Part shown: piece after piece, positions 60,806 to 64,000 of the stretch
How positions within the stretch are numbered: the stretch's first letter is position 1
How the letters are laid out: the number at the start of each line of letters is the position of its first letter
Source of the DNA: Streptosporangium carneum
Lineage (GTDB): Bacteria > Actinomycetota > Actinomycetes > Streptosporangiales > Streptosporangiaceae
Direction of reading: 5' to 3'
NCBI RefSeq assembly: GCF_027922005.1
Contig: NZ_BSEV01000001.1
Span: 25,638-89,637 of the forward strand
DNA length: 64,000 nucleotides
Notes under the pieces: generated by a model
Told to the model about the DNA's origin: nothing
What the model saw: the letters and a program-made list of their open reading frames with translations, nothing else
Databases searched by the model: none
Made by a program: the position numbers and the translations under genes

Positions 60806-61414
60806 TCACCGGTGCGCCCGCGACACGAGACGGCGATCCTCCGCTCGTTCGAGGTGAGCCGGAAGGTTCCGCTCCGCCGGTCTGCCGACCGACGCGGAAC
60901 CGGCTCCGGCGGCCCTCCGGCGTCCGTAGGCCAGCGTCGTCAGGGCGAGCAGCGGCCCCCAGGCCAGCATCGGGATGTAGGCGACGCTCATGACCACGGC
61001 TGAGACGCCCTCGGGGAAGTTGGGGTCGGAGTCGGCGCCGGCGAGCACCAGGGCGATCTTGACACCGAAGACGAGGCCGAACACGGTCAGGAGCACCGAG
61101 GCGAGCGTGGCCGGCACGATGGCCGCGTACGGGTGGACCGTCCTGCCCCCGATGAACGGGAGCCACCGGGGCGCCCGCTCTCCCCACGGGCGGACCAGCC
61201 CCAGCGCCAGGAGGGCGCAGCCCTCGGTCACCAGGCTCAACACGATCGGCCATACCGATCCTCTGCCGGGGATGTCGGCCCGTTCGAGCCATGCCTGGTC
61301 GAATCCCACAGGCAGACCGATCGCCATGGCGATTCGCCACAGTCCGGCGGGCAGCGGCGCCACCGCTGCCGCGTGGGCCGTCCATGTGGCCCAGCGGGGT
61401 GTGATGGTGTTCAT
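60806..61414 (-). CDS. Four-span membrane protein of unknown function
   Basis: The 202-residue protein has about four membrane segments (near residues 20-40, 60-80, 110-135 and 155-180) and no motif I can name. The ATG at 61414 is supported by AAGGTGG upstream. A longer in-frame reading crosses the promoter and antisense of the kinase gene and is not credible. It is divergent from the histidine kinase gene, so it may be a target of that two-component system. Confidence 0.65.
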   Translation of the reverse strand: MNTITPRWATWTAHAAAVAPLPAGLWRIAMAIGLPVGFDQAWLERADIPGRGSVWPIVLSLVTEGCALLALGLVRPWGERAPRWLPFIGGRTVHPYAAIVPATLASVLLTVFGLVFGVKIALVLAGADSDPNFPEGVSAVVMSVAYIPMLAWGPLLALTTLAYGRRRAAGAGSASVGRPAERNLPAHLERAEDRRLVSRAHR

Positions 61415-61535
61415 GGCGTCCACCTTCGAGGGATGCGGGCGCCTGCCACCAGATGGCGTTCGGCATCCTCCCGCGGCCGAAAGGGGTGCCGTTCGGCACG
61501 GGTGCGACCGGTCGGCGACGCCTAGGATCAAGCCC

Positions 61536-62699
61536 ATGCGAGCTGGATCGCGCCACCCGTGGCATCTGGTCGCGGCCGTGGCGGTGATGGTGGCCGGTCT
61601 CGCCGCCACCCCGTACCACGGGGTGGCGGCCGTGGTCGCCGCCGCGACGGGAGCCGCCGCCGCGCTCACTCTCCGCCCGGAGTTCCGGCCCGGCGCCCTG
61701 TGGGGCGCGGGCACGGCCACGGTCGTCTCCCTGTGCGCCAGCGCGGCCTTCCTGCGTTCCGGCGTGCCGGAGCCCGTGACCGCACTCGGGTACGCGGAGA
61801 TGGCGGCGCTGACGGTCATGGCCGGCGGGCTGGCCCGGTGGGCGCCGCCGCGGCCGGCGGTCACGCTCTCCGTGGCGGCCGGCGTCGCGGTCGTCGCGCT
61901 GGTGCTCAGGCTCATCGTGGCGAGCATGAGCGTCTCGGCGGTGACGGCGGCGACCGCGTGTGCGATCTTCTCCGCCGGACCGGTCGGAGCGGTGGCGTGC
62001 GGAGCGTATCTACGCCTGCTGGAGGGACGACGGTCGCGCGCGGTGGCCGAGGCACGGCGTGACCAACGCCTGGAGCTGGCTCAGGACCTGCACGACTTCG
62101 TCGCCCACGACGTCAGCGCCATCGTCGCCCAGGCCCAGGCCGGGCAGCTGGTCGCCGCCGGCGACCCGCAGCGGGCCGTCGCCCTGTTCGCCGGGGTCGA
62201 GCAGGCCGGTCTTCGGGCTCTGGCGTCGATGGACGAGGCCGTCGACGCCCTGCATCCCGACCGCCGTGGAGATCGCGCACCGCTGCCCGGCCTCGGCGAG
62301 TTGCCTGAGCTGACCGTACGGTATTCGGCCGCCGGACCGGCCCAGGTGCGCCTGAGCCTTGAGCCTGACCTGGAAGTCTCCCGGGAGGCGGCCACCACGG
62401 CCTACCGTGTCGTCATGGAGGCCCTCACCAACGTGCGGCGGCACGCGCCCGCCGCCACCACGGTCGACGTGGAGGTCCGCCGCGTCCGCGACACCGCGCT
62501 CGAGGTCGTCGTCACCAACGACCTCGGCCACGACGGCTCCGGCGGCTTCCTCGCGCGTCCCGGCTCGCGGACGGGCGGGCTGGGACTGCAGGGCCTGGCC
62601 GAGCGCGTGCGCGCGCTGGGCGGCTCGTTGACCGCGGGCCCGCACGAGCACGGCTGGCGGGTCCAGGCGGTCCTGCCCCATCGGACGGGGAGCTCATGA
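61536..62699 (+). CDS. Sensor histidine kinase (HisKA_3/NarL-type)
   Basis: The 387-residue protein has about five membrane segments up to residue 160. The dimerisation region DQRLELAQDLHDFVAHDVSA carries the phosphorylated His in LHD. The ATPase domain has EALTNVRRHAPAATTVDVEV (N box) and TGGLGLQGLAERVRALGG (G box). This is the usual short kinase of NarL-type pairs. The ATG has AGGA eight bases upstream, and TAGGAT there could also be a -10 box. The stop overlaps the response regulator start (ATGA). Confidence 0.93.
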   Translation: MRAGSRHPWHLVAAVAVMVAGLAATPYHGVAAVVAAATGAAAALTLRPEFRPGALWGAGTATVVSLCASAAFLRSGVPEPVTALGYAEMAALTVMAGGLARWAPPRPAVTLSVAAGVAVVALVLRLIVASMSVSAVTAATACAIFSAGPVGAVACGAYLRLLEGRRSRAVAEARRDQRLELAQDLHDFVAHDVSAIVAQAQAGQLVAAGDPQRAVALFAGVEQAGLRALASMDEAVDALHPDRRGDRAPLPGLGELPELTVRYSAAGPAQVRLSLEPDLEVSREAATTAYRVVMEALTNVRRHAPAATTVDVEVRRVRDTALEVVVTNDLGHDGSGGFLARPGSRTGGLGLQGLAERVRALGGSLTAGPHEHGWRVQAVLPHRTGSS

Positions 62700-63367
62700 T
62701 CAGCGTTTTGATCGCCGACGACCAGGAGGAGATCCGCGGCGCGTTCCGCCTCATCCTGGAGGCGCAACCGGACATGCGGGTGGTGGCAGAGGCCGCCGAC
62801 GGCGCCACGGCCGTCGCGCTGGCCCGCCGGCACCGGCCCGACGTGGTCCTCGCCGACATCCGGATGCCCGCGCTCGACGGCCTGGCGGTGACCCGCGCGT
62901 TGAGCGGACCGGGTGTCGCCGACCCGATCCGGGTCGTCGTGGTCACCACCTTCGACCTGGACGAGTACGTCGACGCCGCACTCCGCGACGGCGCCTGCGG
63001 CTTCCTGCTCAAACGATCCGGTCCGACTCTGCTGGTCGAGGCCGTGCGCGCGGCCGTCGCCGGTGACGCGCTCATCAGTCCGCAGATCACCGTCCGGCTC
63101 CTGCACCGCCTCGCCCGCCCGCGGGCGGTGACGACGTCCCGCGCCGTGACCGAGCCGCTCACCCCGCGCGAGACCGACGTGGCCCGAGGAGTCGCCGCGG
63201 GCAGGACCAACGCCGAGATCGCCGCCGACCTCTATCTGTCCCCCGGCACCGTGAAGAACCACATCGCCACCGTCCAGCGCAAGCTGGGCGTGCGCAACCG
63301 GGTGGGCATAGCCACGTGGGCCTGGGACAACGAGATCCTCACCGGCGACCCGCCTCCCGCCCCCTGA
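62696..63367 (+). CDS. NarL/LuxR-type response regulator
   Basis: The 223-residue protein has a receiver domain with the phospho-acceptor Asp in VVLADIRMPALDG, the acidic pocket IADDQEEIRG, and the conserved Thr and Lys in VVTTFDLDEYV and GFLLKRSG. It ends with a LuxR HTH (LTPRETDVARGVAAGRTNAE and YLSPGTVKNHIATVQRKLG). It is coupled to the kinase. Targets are unknown; the divergent membrane protein and the P450 gene 345 bases downstream are candidates by position. Confidence 0.94.
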   Translation: MISVLIADDQEEIRGAFRLILEAQPDMRVVAEAADGATAVALARRHRPDVVLADIRMPALDGLAVTRALSGPGVADPIRVVVVTTFDLDEYVDAALRDGACGFLLKRSGPTLLVEAVRAAVAGDALISPQITVRLLHRLARPRAVTTSRAVTEPLTPRETDVARGVAAGRTNAEIAADLYLSPGTVKNHIATVQRKLGVRNRVGIATWAWDNEILTGDPPPAP

Positions 63368-63391
63368 CCGCGGGGAGCCCTCGGCCGCGGT
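63367..63391 (+). terminator. Hairpin after the response regulator gene
   Basis: ACCGCGG and CCGCGGT form a perfect 7-bp stem with an 11-base loop, beginning at the stop codon. No T run follows. Confidence 0.4.
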
Positions 63392-63712
63392 GAGGGCGGT
63401 TCCACGGGACGACGCCCACCGGAGCCGCGGGTGGGACAGTCGGTGATCAGCCGTGCCGGCCGCCGTACGAACATGAACCCGGATCACCCCGGAGGGTCTC
63501 CGGCCTGGAGCCGCCCCGGGGAATCGAACAGCTCCACTGAGGCGTCCGCGGTCGGGCAGGATGTCCGCGCCGCGTTGACGTTCCGGGGAGGCAGGGCGGC
63601 GGACCCTTTCCAGGGCGTGAAGGTGTCCGAAACCGGTTGTTGACCGGGGGCGGCCCCGTGCATACGTTCCGCTTGGGCCGCCTGTGCGGCGCCCGGACCG
63701 AAAAGGGGTGCG
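63392..63712 (+). promoter_or_regulatory. Spacer with promoter for the right-edge P450 gene
   Basis: TTGACC (63640-63645), 17 bases and TACGTT (63663-63668) make a good promoter 45 bases before the ATG. The rest of the stretch holds no gene I can support. Confidence 0.6.
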
Positions 63713-64000
63713 ATGACCGCCGAAGTCAGCCCGAACAAGGACATCGTCCCTGGACCGCTGGGCACGCCGCCGCCGGAGTTCGCGCGACGCCACGAGGAGG
63801 GGCCGCTTGACCTGGCCGCCATGCCGAGCGGGGATCTGGTGCCGGTGGCCGTCAGATACGAGGACGTGCGGACCCTGCTGGGCTCGGCGGCCTCCAGCCG
63901 CAACCTGCGCCTTCCAGGCCTGCCGCGGCTGGTGAGCGGCACGGGCATCGACGACGACCCCGACGCGCTGATCAACCAGGACCCTCCGGAGCACACCCGC
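63713..64000 (+). CDS. Cytochrome P450, N-terminal fragment cut by window edge
   Basis: The first 96 codons are visible and the frame is open at the right edge. AAAAGGGG lies four bases before the ATG. The text VRYEDVRTLLGSAASSRNLR and, at the end, NQDPPEHTR are typical of the region before the C-helix of bacterial P450s (the DPPxHTR motif). The heme loop lies beyond the window. It is unlike the P450 at 16284-17483 in this part, so it is a different subfamily. It follows a two-component system on the same strand. Confidence 0.85.
   Translation, partial: MTAEVSPNKDIVPGPLGTPPPEFARRHEEGPLDLAAMPSGDLVPVAVRYEDVRTLLGSAASSRNLRLPGLPRLVSGTGIDDDPDALINQDPPEHTR

Noticed and set aside
60990-61535. Extended N-terminus of the histidine kinase
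   Set aside because: It is antisense to the divergent membrane protein gene and contains no membrane segments; the ATG at 61536 gives a normal kinase.

Overview
The window is GC-rich throughout, codes on both strands with many ATGA/GTGA overlaps and GTG starts, and carries families typical of filamentous actinomycetes: NlpC/P60 proteins, DUF3180, DUF2520, DUF2342, ABATE/CGNR, cytochromes P450, SAM-IV and actinobacterial c-di-AMP riboswitches, and large WD40 STAND proteins. A member of the Streptosporangiales is my best guess. That is an inference from gene content and order, not a database result.

Layout. Positions 1-4450 hold a Gln/Tyr/Gly-repeat protein running off the left edge, an ArgA-like acetyltransferase, a c-di-AMP riboswitch with an NlpC/P60 peptidoglycan hydrolase, a lone LuxR HTH protein and a TetR regulator. 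Positions 4785-14658 carry a leftward cofactor block: DUF2520, panC, panD, then a nadB-nadC fusion, coaX and lysS. The block is split between panD and nadBC by an accessory patch (9853-12303) with a GntR/HutC regulator, its likely operator, three small hypothetical genes and a single CRISPR-type repeat behind a leader-like sequence.

Positions 14960-27751 are mixed. They hold a MidA-like methyltransferase, a P450, TerC, a SAM-IV-controlled class V aminotransferase, an orphan NuoD, an acyltransferase, lipoprotein and membrane genes, a DHA2 efflux pump with a TetR regulator, and a MarR/monooxygenase pair. Positions 27827-38623 are a second housekeeping run: DUF3180, folK, folB, an NTF2-like gene, folP, folE, ftsH, hpt, tilS, DUF2342, dacB and, divergently, ppa. 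This run and the pan/nad/lysS block look like one ancestral neighbourhood separated by the mixed segment.

Positions 38704-48037 carry an NlpC/P60 protein with a Tyr-Asp hexapeptide repeat, a lipoprotein, an ABC-F protein, a divergent hydrolase/ABATE regulator pair, a Nudix hydrolase and an ABC exporter. Positions 48159-58974 are the most unusual part. They contain a 1221-residue HTH-STAND-WD40 protein and a six-gene operon: GntR, two-cluster ferredoxin, substrate-binding lipoprotein with a NosL-like tail, ABC permease, ABC ATPase, and an AprA/fumarate-reductase-like flavoprotein fused to HEAT repeats. The operon looks like a dedicated uptake-plus-redox system for an oxoanion or organosulfur substrate, though the substrate cannot be read from the sequence.

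Positions 59336-64000 end with a rhomboid protease, a small secreted I36-type inhibitor, a membrane protein, a histidine kinase/LuxR response regulator pair and the start of a second P450. I saw no tRNA or rRNA genes, insertion sequences or transposases.
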